DNA from: Vibrio celticus
GTDB lineage: Bacteria; Pseudomonadota; Gammaproteobacteria; Enterobacterales; Vibrionaceae
Direction of reading: 5' to 3'
DNA: 64,000 nt
Assembly: GCF_024347335.1 (NCBI RefSeq)
Contig: NZ_AP025463.1
Location: 1,612,001 to 1,676,000, forward strand
The position numbers and the translations under genes were made by a program. This document shows positions 37,541 through 47,800 of the stretch, in pieces (position 1 is the first letter of the stretch; each line of letters opens with the position of its first letter). The notes beneath the pieces are model-generated. The model was given only the letters and a program-made list of their open reading frames with translations. It was not told the DNA's origin and did no database searches.

Positions 37541-38461
37541 ATGAATCTTGCTCAAGTCGACCTCAATCTACTCGTTATTCTGAAACACCTTCTTGAAGAG
37601 AAGCACGTTTCCAACACGGCATTGGCGCTGGGTATGAGCCAACCTACGGTGAGCCGTTCTCTGCAAAAACTGCGTACCGTTTTCAATGATGACCTACTAG
37701 TGCGAGCGGCTTATGGCTATGAGTTAACGCCAAAAGCAGAAGCCATTAAGCAAGATCTCAACTCGGTTCTGACACGTTTAGAAAAGTTGGTACACGGCGA
37801 TGTATTCGAACCGAAAAGCAGCGACAGTACGGTTCGCTTCTTTGGTTTAGTGCCTAATGTCGCGCACTTGTTGCCGAAGGTCGTTGCGGAGATACGCCAA
37901 CAAGCGCCGAACATGATTGTTGATATCGACTCGATTCCTAAACGACACTTTGAGCCTCTGTTATCCGGTGATGCGCACTTTGTGTTGTCGACCCACGAGC
38001 CATTAAGTTCAGAGCAAAATTTGTATCGAATGTTCGTGATTAGCCGCGATTACCGTTTGTTGATGAGTAAAAACCATCCTCTGGCAGATAAAGAGCTCAC
38101 CGTTGATGACTTGTTGAATAGCCAACTTGGTCAAATCTCACTGCAAGGGGATAAGAAGCTCTCGATCGAAAGTCGATTTAAAGATCTTGGCTTGATTGAT
38201 AAGCAGCGCCAGTTGTCCATTCCAATTCAGCTTTCCAATTTTAACGTCGCGCCGGATATGGCAGAAGCAACCGACATCATCTTTCATTTACCGACACCTT
38301 TTGCACATCAAGCCGCTAAGCAAAGAGATCTTGTTTGTAAACGTGTGCCTAAAGCGTTGCGCCACCCATCAGAAGACGTCTACTTATACTGGCATAAGCG
38401 CTTTCATAACGACCCGATGTGTCGCTGGGTTCGCAATATATTCAAAGAGCTCTATACATGA
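37541..38461 (+). CDS. LysR-family transcriptional regulator
   Basis: The gene encodes 306 residues with the LysR helix-turn-helix (HVSNTALALGMSQPTVSRSLQKLR) and an effector domain from about residue 95 (VRFFGLVPNVAHLLPK). It lies between the chitinase and the TonB receptor in the same direction. It could control either, but no shared promoter is seen. The effector is unknown. Confidence 0.85.
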   Translation: MNLAQVDLNLLVILKHLLEEKHVSNTALALGMSQPTVSRSLQKLRTVFNDDLLVRAAYGYELTPKAEAIKQDLNSVLTRLEKLVHGDVFEPKSSDSTVRFFGLVPNVAHLLPKVVAEIRQQAPNMIVDIDSIPKRHFEPLLSGDAHFVLSTHEPLSSEQNLYRMFVISRDYRLLMSKNHPLADKELTVDDLLNSQLGQISLQGDKKLSIESRFKDLGLIDKQRQLSIPIQLSNFNVAPDMAEATDIIFHLPTPFAHQAAKQRDLVCKRVPKALRHPSEDVYLYWHKRFHNDPMCRWVRNIFKELYT

Positions 38462-38597
38462 TTCATCTGCAGGGTGAATGAAAATTACAAATACCAATCG
38501 AGTTGAATATAGATCTCTTTAGTTATTTGAATGGTGAATAACGAGAATCAATTTTTGGTATGAAACTTTCGTTGATAAGAATGGTAGCTGGTTGTTT

Positions 38598-38616
38598 AAT
38601 GCAAACCATTATCATT
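38598..38616. promoter_or_regulatory. Fur-box-like site upstream of the TonB-dependent receptor
   Basis: AATGCAAACCATTATCATT matches the 19-bp consensus AATGATAATNATTATCATT at 15 of 18 informative positions. It ends 17 bases before the receptor start, suggesting iron repression through Fur. Confidence 0.6.
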
Positions 38617-38633
38617 ACTAATCACATATAAGA

Positions 38634-40679
38634 ATGAATATCATGTCTGAGAGATCTCTTTTGATTCGCAAACCTCTTTTGGTTCGTAAACCCCTTTCGA
38701 TCGCAGTCGCTGTTATTTGTACCTCACTTTCAGCTAACGTGTTAGCGCAAGCAACAGATGAACAAATGGTTGTTACGGCAACTCGTACCGAGATGGCACT
38801 AAAACAAGCGCCAGCTTCAATGTCGGTTATCACCGCGCAAGACATTGAAGACAGCCCTGGTATTACCTTGGCTGACATCGTTGCTGAATCAACGAGTGTT
38901 GAATCTGATTTTGATAGTACACGTGCTGGCCGTCAGATGATCTCTATTCGTGGTATGGATTCTGATTACACGCTTATCATGGTAAACGGCCGTCGTCTAA
39001 GTTCGGCGAGCGCTATCATCCGTGGTAACGACTTCGACCTATCAACTATTCCTGCTGATTCAATTGAACGTGTTGAAATTATCCGTGGCCCAATGTCAGC
39101 ACTTTACGGTTCAGATGGTATGGGCGGTACGATCAACATCATCACTAAGGCTCCAGAAAATGATTGGAGCTCTACACTGAGCATGGACACTTCATCTCCA
39201 CTTGATGGTAATGGAGGGGAAGAGTACTCGATGGGCTTCACGACATCTGGTGCGTTGATTGAAGATGAGTTGTTCGCGCGAGTTTCTGTTAACCAAACAA
39301 GCCGTAACGCATGGCAACCATATTCTGGTACACACAGCTCTGGCTACGATCGTGAAGATATTACAGCTTTAGAAGACCGTGACACGCTAAGCATGCTTGC
39401 TAGCCTGACATGGCATGCAACAGATAACCAAACCATAGATTTCGATTTTGGTTACAGCGACGACGAACGTAATTCAGCGGCTGAAAGCTCAAGCTCAGTT
39501 ATTGAGTCTGACACGCGTGTTGTACGTAATAGCCAAGCGATTACACACAGTGGTTTTTGGAGCTGGGGTGACACGCAAGTACGTTACTCACGCGAAAATG
39601 TGACTGACAATGATGCGGCTGATCTGGGTAATAACTTCAGCAGCGATATCGAAGAATTAACTCAGATTGTTGAAGCGTCTGCGACCACTTATCTTGGTGA
39701 AAGCCATACGCTAACGTTTGGTATGGATTACCAACTGAGCGAGCTGACGAACAAAGAGAACCTAGTGAGTGGTTCATCTGAGGCATACCAAGGTGCACTA
39801 TTTGTTCAGGACCAATGGTTAATGACGGATCAACTAACGGCAACTATTGGTGGTCGTTTAGATAAGCATGAACTGTATGGTGAAGAGTTCAGCCCACGTG
39901 TGTACTTGGTACACCAAACAACGAATGACTTAATCATCAAGGGTGGTGTGGGTAAAGCATTTAAAGCACCAACATTGACTCAAAACCAATCTGACTACCA
40001 AGTATCAAGCTGTAAAGGTGGCTGTGCGTTAATCGGTAATGAGGATCTAAGCCCAGAAACAAGCTTAAACTACGAGTTGGCGGCGGTTTACACTCAACCT
40101 CGTTGGAATATCGAAGCGGCATTGTTCCGAAATGAGATTAATGACCTTATTGAAAGAACAGACGGTTACTGTCCTGAAGGCGGTGATTGGAACGAAAGTG
40201 CTCGTCAATGTGAAAACCCAGACGGTTCACCAACGGGAGAGCTAGGTGCGAAAACTTACCAAAACGTCTCTGAAGCAATCATTCAAGGTGTTGAGCTAGG
40301 TGGTATGTATCAAATCTCTGATAAGTGGGCGTTTTCTGGGAACTACACCTACTTAGATACTGAAGATAAGTCGACAGGCGAACAGCTACTTGAGCGTTAC
40401 AAGCACTCGGGTTTAGTTAAACTAAACTGGAGCCCGACTTTCGACCTGAACACCTTTGTTAGTGCTCGTTACCGTGGTGAGCGTCAGATCGAAAGCGACC
40501 TAACTCAAGACGCATACACAACATTGAACATTGGCACAGTGTACAACGTGAATGATTCAGTAAGACTGCGTGCAGGTATTTCGAACCTAACGGATGAGTC
40601 TGTATCTGAAGAACTAGAATATCTAGGTTATGTTGAAGAGCCACGTACTTACTACGTAGGTATGACTGCGGACTTCTAA
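38634..40679 (+). CDS. TonB-dependent outer-membrane receptor (siderophore/iron type)
   Basis: A 681-residue outer-membrane receptor. The signal peptide ends near VLAQATDEQ. A TonB box-like MVVTATRTE follows, then the plug domain (SIRGMDSDYTLIMVNGRRLS, IERVEIIRGPMSALYGSDG), then a 22-strand barrel ending in aromatic YYVGMTADF. It resembles the FepA/CirA/IrgA group that takes up catecholate siderophores or their breakdown products. The Fur-box-like site just upstream supports an iron role. The substrate itself is not determined. A paired-Cys loop (CKGGC) is present in the barrel. Confidence 0.9.
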   Translation: MNIMSERSLLIRKPLLVRKPLSIAVAVICTSLSANVLAQATDEQMVVTATRTEMALKQAPASMSVITAQDIEDSPGITLADIVAESTSVESDFDSTRAGRQMISIRGMDSDYTLIMVNGRRLSSASAIIRGNDFDLSTIPADSIERVEIIRGPMSALYGSDGMGGTINIITKAPENDWSSTLSMDTSSPLDGNGGEEYSMGFTTSGALIEDELFARVSVNQTSRNAWQPYSGTHSSGYDREDITALEDRDTLSMLASLTWHATDNQTIDFDFGYSDDERNSAAESSSSVIESDTRVVRNSQAITHSGFWSWGDTQVRYSRENVTDNDAADLGNNFSSDIEELTQIVEASATTYLGESHTLTFGMDYQLSELTNKENLVSGSSEAYQGALFVQDQWLMTDQLTATIGGRLDKHELYGEEFSPRVYLVHQTTNDLIIKGGVGKAFKAPTLTQNQSDYQVSSCKGGCALIGNEDLSPETSLNYELAAVYTQPRWNIEAALFRNEINDLIERTDGYCPEGGDWNESARQCENPDGSPTGELGAKTYQNVSEAIIQGVELGGMYQISDKWAFSGNYTYLDTEDKSTGEQLLERYKHSGLVKLNWSPTFDLNTFVSARYRGERQIESDLTQDAYTTLNIGTVYNVNDSVRLRAGISNLTDESVSEELEYLGYVEEPRTYYVGMTADF

Positions 40680-40709
40680 TCGAGAGTTGAGTAACTCATA
40701 GCTTGATAC

Positions 40710-40768
40710 AAAAGAACCCACACTGGCTGATGCTCTAAAAGGAGAGCGGCGAGTGTGGGTTCTTTTTT
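40710..40768 (+). terminator. Terminator of the TonB-dependent receptor gene
   Basis: A 15-bp stem AAAAGAACCCACACT / AGTGTGGGTTCTTTT, followed by T. A smaller stem lies within the loop. Confidence 0.8.
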
Positions 40769-40808
40769 GATCTATAGGTTTAGCTTAACTCGCTACTTAT
40801 CTATTTAT

Positions 40809-41552
40809 CTAGATTTTGACACATGTGATCAGCGCATTACCGGACTGAGTATCCCAAGGAATCAGCTTGTCGTAATCGTGCTCGAAGATATTAACCTCGA
40901 AGTAGGGCTTCAATATCTCGATTAACTCTTTAAACGAGAATGCCACCATTGGGTGTTCATCATTCCATACTTGAGTTTCACCAGCAGTCGTCTTCTCGAT
41001 ACTAAGCTTTAGCGCTTGCTTATCACCCTGACCAGAGTAATACCAACCAGAACGGAACGTGAAATCGTCTTTGTCTTAGTTTTTTGTGTGTCTAACAAAC
41101 AGGTCGTTGCTGATCTTGTCTTTATCAACCACGTTAAAACAGAAAATACCTTCTGGCTTCAACGCGCGATGCACACTTTCAATACACTCTTTAAGCTTCT
41201 CTAGGCCATCGTTGTAATGGATGGAATACAGGAAGCAAGTAATAAGATCGAGTGGTTCCGTGACCTCAAAGTTACTCATGTTTTGTACTGAGAACTTGGC
41301 TTCCGGGCAGCGAACTTCTGCGATATCTAACATCGGCTTGTTAAGATCTAGGCCACCGCTTTGGTAACCGAAATCAATAAAATGACGAACGTGTGGGCCA
41401 GTGCCACAAGCTAAATCGAGGTGTGTTTTTCCTTCATTTCCAAAGATTTGATGGAGTCTACGTACGCAGTTGCTTTGCGTTTGGTAGTCAATATCTACAC
41501 ACATTAAATCATAGTAACCGGATAGGTCGGTATAGAGTGCGTTGGCGGACAT
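40809..41552 (-). pseudogene. Class I SAM-dependent methyltransferase interrupted by an in-frame TAA
   Basis: Read leftwards from ATG 41552 (GCAGG upstream), the protein has the SAM-binding motif LDLACGTGPHVRH, GLDLNKPML and the FCFNVVDKD strand of small class I methyltransferases. Codon 159 is TAA (41078-41076). The same frame then stays open for 88 more codons (DKDDFTFRSGWYYSG ... ALITCVKI) to a TAG at 40809, giving the usual ~247-residue length. The C-terminal half completes the fold and substrate pocket, so the truncated protein is probably inactive. Substrate unknown; standalone gene. Confidence 0.8.
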
Positions 41553-42010
41553 ATTTGCCTGCAGCATAAGCTGAAAAATTAGGGTGGCGCATCATATACC
41601 GAAATTGGAAAATCGCAATCAAATATTCGATCAATGAAAGCGTTTTATTTTCTAACTTATGGTCGTTTTAAATGAGACCGTTTAAAGGGATGTTTAAGCT
41701 GCCAACAACATCAGTACGCGTGTCATCGCTATTCACTTTGCCCTGACTACTTATTCGTTAACTAAAACAGGTGTTGCTCCCTCAATGCAGCGACCTACGG
41801 GCTTTGCGGAACGCTTTTATCACGAGACGAGATAGGAAAAATATGGTATCTAGGTAAACCCAGTGTGACATTTATAATTTTATGATTAATCAGTAATTTT
41901 ACTGATTCAAACCGAGTTCTAGAAAAGGAAAAAACTCAGGAAAGTAGGCCAGTAATTAAAGCCAAATCACTCAAGCAAAATAAGCGAACTAAACAAGGAG
42001 AGTTGAGACA
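41553..42010. other. Non-coding region between methyltransferase and GNAT genes
   Basis: 458 bp with no convincing open frame or structured element. It contains the divergent promoters by position. I see nothing else in it. Confidence 0.4.
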
Positions 42011-42535
42011 ATGAAGCCAGAAACAAATGCACAGGATTCAATGGAAAATGGAACAACATTGGAAAGCAGTGCTTCAATAGAAATTAAGCTGGATGACTTG
42101 TCGGGTGGGGAAGTCATTGAATTGCTTGAAGAGCATCTTGCTGATATGTACGCAACTTCGCCAGCCGAAAGTGTCCATGCACTGGATCTAGATGGGCTCA
42201 AGTCACCAGAAATTACCTTTTTCAGTGCTTGGAAAGACAGCCAACTGCTCGGGTGTGTCGCCATTAAAGAGCTGAATACCCAACACGCTGAACTCAAATC
42301 GATGAGAACCTCACAGTTTGCTCGAAAGTCAGGTGTTGCGAGCCAACTTTTACAGCACGTATTGGACACAGCAACCGCCCGCCAGTATCAAACAATCAGT
42401 TTAGAGACCGGCTCAGAAGACTACTTTAAGGCTGCGCGTAACCTGTATGAAAAGTTTGGCTTCGGCTACTGTGAACCCTTTGCTGATTATGTGTTGGACC
42501 CGCACAGCCAGTTTATGCGTATTGAATTGCGTTAA
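42011..42535 (+). CDS. GNAT-family N-acetyltransferase
   Basis: The gene encodes 174 residues. The GNAT core is visible as LLGCVAIKELN, then AELKSMRTSQFARKSGVASQLL (acetyl-CoA-binding loop with R/QxxGxA-type KSGVAS), then a C-terminal YEKFGFGYCEPF. It resembles stand-alone small-molecule or PhnO/YsnE-like acetyltransferases. It is followed 14 bases later by a LysE exporter gene, so the two probably form an operon. The substrate could be an amino acid related to the exporter's cargo, which is inference. Confidence 0.85.
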   Translation: MKPETNAQDSMENGTTLESSASIEIKLDDLSGGEVIELLEEHLADMYATSPAESVHALDLDGLKSPEITFFSAWKDSQLLGCVAIKELNTQHAELKSMRTSQFARKSGVASQLLQHVLDTATARQYQTISLETGSEDYFKAARNLYEKFGFGYCEPFADYVLDPHSQFMRIELR

Positions 42536-42549
42536 GAGGCTAGCTTTAG

Positions 42550-43146
42550 ATGTCGACTTACTTTGCAGGTTTCTCCCTTGGCCTTTCGTTGATTCTTGCG
42601 ATTGGCTCTCAAAATGCGTTTGTTTTAAAGCAAGGGCTTAAGAACCAACACGTATTGGCAGTTTGTGCTGTATGTGCCATTTCTGACGCCTTACTGATTA
42701 GCTTTGGCGTGACGGGCTTTGGCGCAATTGTTAAGCAGTTCCCACAAATTGAGCAGTTCGCCCGTTATGGTGGCGCTATCTTTTTGGGTGTCTATTCATT
42801 CTTAAGCTTCCGTTCATCATTTACTGAAAACCACGCCTTAGAAGCCACTGCTGAAACCAAAGACTCGTTTACCAAAGCGATTGCGATGTGTTTGGCGTTC
42901 ACTTGGCTTAATCCGCATGTGTATTTGGATACTGTGGTACTGCTAGGTTCTATCTCAACCCAATATCAACCGAATCAAATGTTGTTTGGCGCTGGGGCGG
43001 TATCGGCGTCATTCGTGTTCTTCTTTTCACTTGGATATGGCGCTCGCTTCTTGGCTCCAATGTTTAAGAACCCGAGAGCGTGGAAGGTGTTGGAATTTGT
43101 CGTTGGCGTGATCATGGCATCTATTGCAATATCTTTGATCGTCTAG
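42550..43146 (+). CDS. LysE/ArgO-family amino-acid exporter
   Basis: A 198-residue inner-membrane protein with about six hydrophobic helices. The N-terminal signature ILAIGSQNAFVLKQGL and the TWLNPHVYLDTVVLLG segment mark the LysE/ArgO group, which exports basic amino acids such as arginine or lysine. It lies directly after the GNAT gene. The tail of an unrelated barrel protein follows immediately downstream. Confidence 0.88.
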   Translation: MSTYFAGFSLGLSLILAIGSQNAFVLKQGLKNQHVLAVCAVCAISDALLISFGVTGFGAIVKQFPQIEQFARYGGAIFLGVYSFLSFRSSFTENHALEATAETKDSFTKAIAMCLAFTWLNPHVYLDTVVLLGSISTQYQPNQMLFGAGAVSASFVFFFSLGYGARFLAPMFKNPRAWKVLEFVVGVIMASIAISLIV

Positions 43147-43156
43147 CTGCGCGTAA

Positions 43157-43333
43157 TTAGGCTTCCATTTTGGTATAGGTGTTGAATACACGCCAGTAGA
43201 AAACCTAACCTTACGTTTAATCTCACAAGCAGATGCAGTAAATATCGAATTCTTCGGCCCGAATGGTAATAGATTGGCAAGCCGTGATGTAGCGTTTAGC
43301 ACAGTAACTCTGGGTGCTTCGTACAATTTTTAA
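43157..43333 (+). pseudogene. C-terminal remnant of an outer-membrane beta-barrel protein
   Basis: A 58-codon frame without a start codon runs from a stop at 43154-43156 to TAA 43331. It encodes alternating beta-strand sequence (GIGVEYTPVENLTLRLIS, STVTLGASYNF) ending in the terminal Phe that is the outer-membrane assembly signal. It looks like the last strands of a small OmpA/OmpW-like barrel whose front was lost, perhaps when the GNAT-LysE pair arrived. Confidence 0.65.
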
Positions 43334-43375
43334 TGACCTCTGTGAAATAACTTACGGCTAATCTCATGGACACCT

Positions 43376-43406
43376 AAAACCGCTCTAACGTTGAGCGGTT
43401 TTTTTA
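43376..43406 (+). terminator. Terminator before sbcDC
   Basis: AAAACCGCTC, seven-base loop, GAGCGGTTTTTTT. Originally it probably served the lost barrel gene. Confidence 0.8.
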
Positions 43407-43546
43407 TGTCAAAAATAACAATTGATCACGCTATCGGCAGAGTTGGTCCAAAGCCTGAAATTAGTTGGTTTTCACAAGCTTATAAAAGGGAATTATCTCG
43501 ACTATTTTGGTAGATTAAAGGTATTACAGACTTCCAGTGAGCAGCA

Positions 43547-44800
43547 ATGAAGATTCTTCACACGTCCGATTGGCACCTTGGCCAAAACTTCTACAATAAA
43601 AGCCGCAAGAATGAACATGAACGGTTTTTACAATGGTTACTTGAGCAAGTTACAGAGCACGACATCGACGCGATCATTGTTGCTGGCGACATTTTCGATA
43701 CCAGTACACCGCCGAGTTACGCTCGTGAGATGTATAACAAGTTTGTGGTCGATTCGAACAAGATCGGCTGCCAATTGGTGTTATTAGGTGGAAATCACGA
43801 TTCAGTCTCTGTGCTTAAAGAGACCCAACAGCTGCTCAAATACATGGGTGCAGACGTGATTCCAAACACCAATGAAGATCATGCGACTCAGGTTGTCGAA
43901 CTAAAAGGCAAGAGCGGCGATGTAGAAGCGCTGGTTTGTGCCATTCCTTTTATTCGCCCTCGCGATGTGTTGACCAGTCAGGCAGGTGTCACAGGCGTTG
44001 AGCGTCAGAAGCAACTTGGTGATGCGATTAAACAGCACTACCAAAATGTTTATGATGCGGCGGTTGCTAAGCGCGCGACGTTTGAAAACAGCGAGCACAT
44101 GCCGATTATCGCTACCGGTCATTTAACGGCTATGGGTGTCCAACAATCCGATTCGGTACGCGACATCTATGTCGGCAACCTTGATGGTTTTGCCGCTGAT
44201 GGCTTCCCAGATGCAGATTATATTGCACTTGGTCATATCCACCGCCCACAAGTGGTGGCAAAGCGTCAATACATTCGTTATTCAGGCTCTCCAATCCCAC
44301 TAAGCTTTGATGAACTTAAATCTCAGAAACAAGTGTGTGTTGTTGAATTTGTTGAGGGCGAGCGCACTATTTCTCAATTGCCTGTCCCTACATTCCAACC
44401 TCTAGCTGAAATCAAAGGCGACTTGAGCGAGATCGAATCTCAGCTGAACCAATACATAGGTTTAGATAGCGAACAAAGCGTTTGGTTATCGATAGAAGTG
44501 CAAGCGCAAGATTACCTTTCAGATCTCCAAGAGCGCATGCGTTCATTAACTGACGGTTTGAATGTGGAAGTACTTCAACTGCGCCGAGCAAGAGAGCGTC
44601 GTAATCAAGCATTAGAGCAAGAGTCGGCAGAAACCTTATCCGAACTGAGCCCGATGGACGTGTTTACGAAGCGTATTGCCTTAGAAGAGTTTGAAACCGA
44701 TTCTGAAAAAGCGCGTTTAGAGCGCATGACGGTGAAGTTTAAACAAGTGATGGTTGAAGTATCCGAGAGCGCTCAAGCGCCGAACAAAATAGAAGAGTAA
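43547..44800 (+). CDS. sbcD: Exonuclease SbcCD, nuclease subunit D
   Basis: SbcD, 417 residues, is the Mre11-type metallophosphoesterase that, with SbcC, opens DNA hairpins and processes palindromes and blocked ends. Motifs are HTSDWHLG (I), VAGDIFD (II), LLGGNHDS (III), TGHL and LGHIHRPQ (IV-V). The C-terminal capping and SbcC-binding region is present. sbcC starts five bases after its stop, forming the usual operon. Confidence 0.96.
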   Translation: MKILHTSDWHLGQNFYNKSRKNEHERFLQWLLEQVTEHDIDAIIVAGDIFDTSTPPSYAREMYNKFVVDSNKIGCQLVLLGGNHDSVSVLKETQQLLKYMGADVIPNTNEDHATQVVELKGKSGDVEALVCAIPFIRPRDVLTSQAGVTGVERQKQLGDAIKQHYQNVYDAAVAKRATFENSEHMPIIATGHLTAMGVQQSDSVRDIYVGNLDGFAADGFPDADYIALGHIHRPQVVAKRQYIRYSGSPIPLSFDELKSQKQVCVVEFVEGERTISQLPVPTFQPLAEIKGDLSEIESQLNQYIGLDSEQSVWLSIEVQAQDYLSDLQERMRSLTDGLNVEVLQLRRARERRNQALEQESAETLSELSPMDVFTKRIALEEFETDSEKARLERMTVKFKQVMVEVSESAQAPNKIEE

Positions 44801-44805
44801 CCAGT

Positions 44806-47800
44806 ATGAAGATTTTAAGCCTAGAATTTGAAAACCTGAACTCTTTGAAAGGACGTTGGAAACTCGATTTTACCCAATCACCGTTTGCGGAAAATGGCCT
44901 GTTCGCGATTACTGGCCCAACAGGGGCGGGTAAAACCACCATTCTTGACGCGATTTGTTTGGCATTGTTCCACCGCACACCGCGTTTAAAGAGCATCGCT
45001 AAAGGCAACAACGAATTAATGACGCGTGGCACGGGAGAGTGTTTTGCTGAACTGGAGTTTGAAGTACAGGGCAAAACCTACCGCTCGAACTTCCACCAAA
45101 AGCGTGCTCGCGGAAAACACGATGGCGCATTACAAACGCCAACGTGTGAGTTTGCCGATGCTGACACCGACAAAGTTTTAGAGACCATGCTGACCAAGAA
45201 AACCAAGTTGGTGGAGCAGGTTACAGGGCTTGATTTCTCACGCTTCACCAAATCTATCATGTTGTCTCAGGGTGAGTTTGCGGCGTTCTTAAATGCCAAT
45301 GCTAACGACCGTGCAGAGCTACTTGAAGAGCTGACGGGAACAGAAGTCTATAGCCTGATTTCCGAGCGTATCTACGATCATTTCAAGTCTAGCGAGGAGT
45401 CGCTTAATCACCTCAAAGCAAAAGCTGAGGGTGTGAGTTTGCTGTCTGAAGAGCAAATCCAAGAGCTAACCGCAGATCGAGAAACGTTAGAAGCCGAGCA
45501 GAAGCGTTTGTCTGAGCAGTTAAAAGAGTGGCAAGCGCATCTAAGCTGGTGGAAAGATATGACCAAAGCTGAGCAAACTATTGCGACCAGTGAGCACGAT
45601 CTTAAAACAGCTCAAGATGAACTTGACCGTAATCAACCTTCACTCAAGCGTTTAGCAAGCAGTGAACCGGCTGAAAAGCTGCGCCCAATACACAAAGATT
45701 TAAAGCGTTGCGAACAAGAGGTGAGCACTACTCAAGCTCACTTAGATAACAGCACCAAGTTACTCGCTGTTCGTGATGAAGAAAAGCAATCCGCGCAAAC
45801 GAAACTGACGCAAAGCGGTGTGATTGTCGAACAGGTTAAAAGCGAGCAACAAGACCAAGAGAAGATCATTGATCTCGTGCGTCCGCTAGATAACCAAATT
45901 GCCGTGCTCAAAGATAAACAAACTGTGGCCGTTAATGCAGCGAATACGCTGAACGAGCAACATACTCAGCAGCGCAATCAACAGGCTGTTATAGTCCAAA
46001 AAACAGAGGTACTGAAGCAACAGGACCAACTCAGCACTGAGTACCTAAATACACATCAAGCTGACCAATATTTAGAAAAATACTTAGGTCAGTGGCAAGC
46101 CAAAGTTGAACAAGTTCGTATCCTAGAGCGTCAGCATTCAGAACTACTAAACTCAGCGAAGCAAGCTTTGTCCGCTGTGGATGCTCAGCAAGCGACTATC
46201 AAAACTGCTCAAGAAGTAAAAGTAACGCAAGACAAAGCATTAGCAGAATCGGTTGTGACAGAAAATAATACCAAGCAGCAATGGGAAGCCTTACAAGGCA
46301 ACACTAGCGAACAAGTGTTGAATGCGCAAAAAGACCTGCTGGAGTTCTGGAATCGCAATACGCACTCGTTATTGGAAATTAATCGTGGCTTCCTAAATGC
46401 TCAACAACAGTTGCACGCGAAAACACAGGCACATCAAACTAACAATCAGTTGGTCGACAAACTTTCGAAAGAACGTGAAGTGCTGGTGGATCGATATAAA
46501 GAGAAAGAGACGTCTCTTGAGCGATTAACGCGTTTGATTGATCAAGAAGGCGAATTAGCGAAATACCGTGCAGCTTTAGAATCTGGATCTGAGTGCCCAC
46601 TGTGTGGTTCAACAGACCATTCGGTCGAGCAGTCGCAAGATATTGCAAATCTGGTCTCGCAAAAAGATCGGGAAAACCTAGAGTTGGCAGCCATTAAGAA
46701 AGAAGGCCAAGAGCATCGTCAGCAATTAGATTCTCTTGCCCCTATGATTGCAGCGCTTAACGATGACATCCTGCGTGCACAAGCGGATATTCAACAAGCC
46801 CAACTGAATTGGCAAGGCATTGTTGGTAAGCTTCAACAGGGCTTATCAGATTTCGCTGGCACGGCTCCAGAGCTAGCTCTGCTAACGATTAACGATTTAG
46901 GCAATGAAGCTACGGTCGCGACCTTTGCTCAGCAGTGTGAACTTCAACTAAGTCAGATCTCGCAGCAACTGAAAGCATTGGGTGATGCCAAAGCGCACTA
47001 TGCGGAAGCTGAGAAACAACGCTTGTCTGTAAGTGTTATGGCTGACAAGGCGCAATCTAACCTTGAGTTGGCCGAGCAACGCTTAGCTGATCTGAATAAA
47101 CAAAACCACATTACAAACGAACAAGTAGCTAAGACAGCTCAAGCGAAAGATCAGCAATGGCATTCGTTGAAAGAGAGCATTGTTCAAACCGCTATCGAAG
47201 CACCTGAACTTGAACATATTGATGATTGGTTTACTGCGAAATCACAAGCATCAAGCACATGGCAGCAAACCAAACAGCAACAGGCCGATATTGAGAAGCA
47301 ACTGATTACTCAAAATGCCGAATTGAAAACCTTAGATGACAAGCTAAGTAGCGCAGAGAAAGAGCTCGCGACACTGACGCAAGAGAGTGAGTCTCTAATG
47401 TCAGAGCTCACTCGTGTAACTGCCGAAAGAACAAAGTTATTTGGTGACAAAGACATTCAAACCACCAGTAATGCGATGAAGCAAAAAGTCACTGAAGCGG
47501 TTAGTGTATTTGATGCCGCTCAGTTGGTGCTTAACCGTTGCGAACTTGAACATCGAACCGAGCAAACTAAACATACCAGCTTCTCTGAAGAGCTGACCAG
47601 CAAGCAGTCAAATCACACACAAGTGTCGAATGCTTGGCTAGAAGCGCTGAAAACTAGCCCATTTGAAGGAGAGGCTGATTTTGAAGCAGCATTATTAGAC
47701 GAAGAGGTTAGAACTCAGCTTCAAAGCCTGAAGAAGTCTATAGATGAAGCGATTGTCAGTGCACAAGCTAGGTTGAACACTGTCAAGGCGACGGAGGTGG

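Noticed and set aside
41750..41850. Possible degenerate gene tail on the minus strand
   Set aside because: Frames are short and interrupted by stops, with no recognisable protein sequence.
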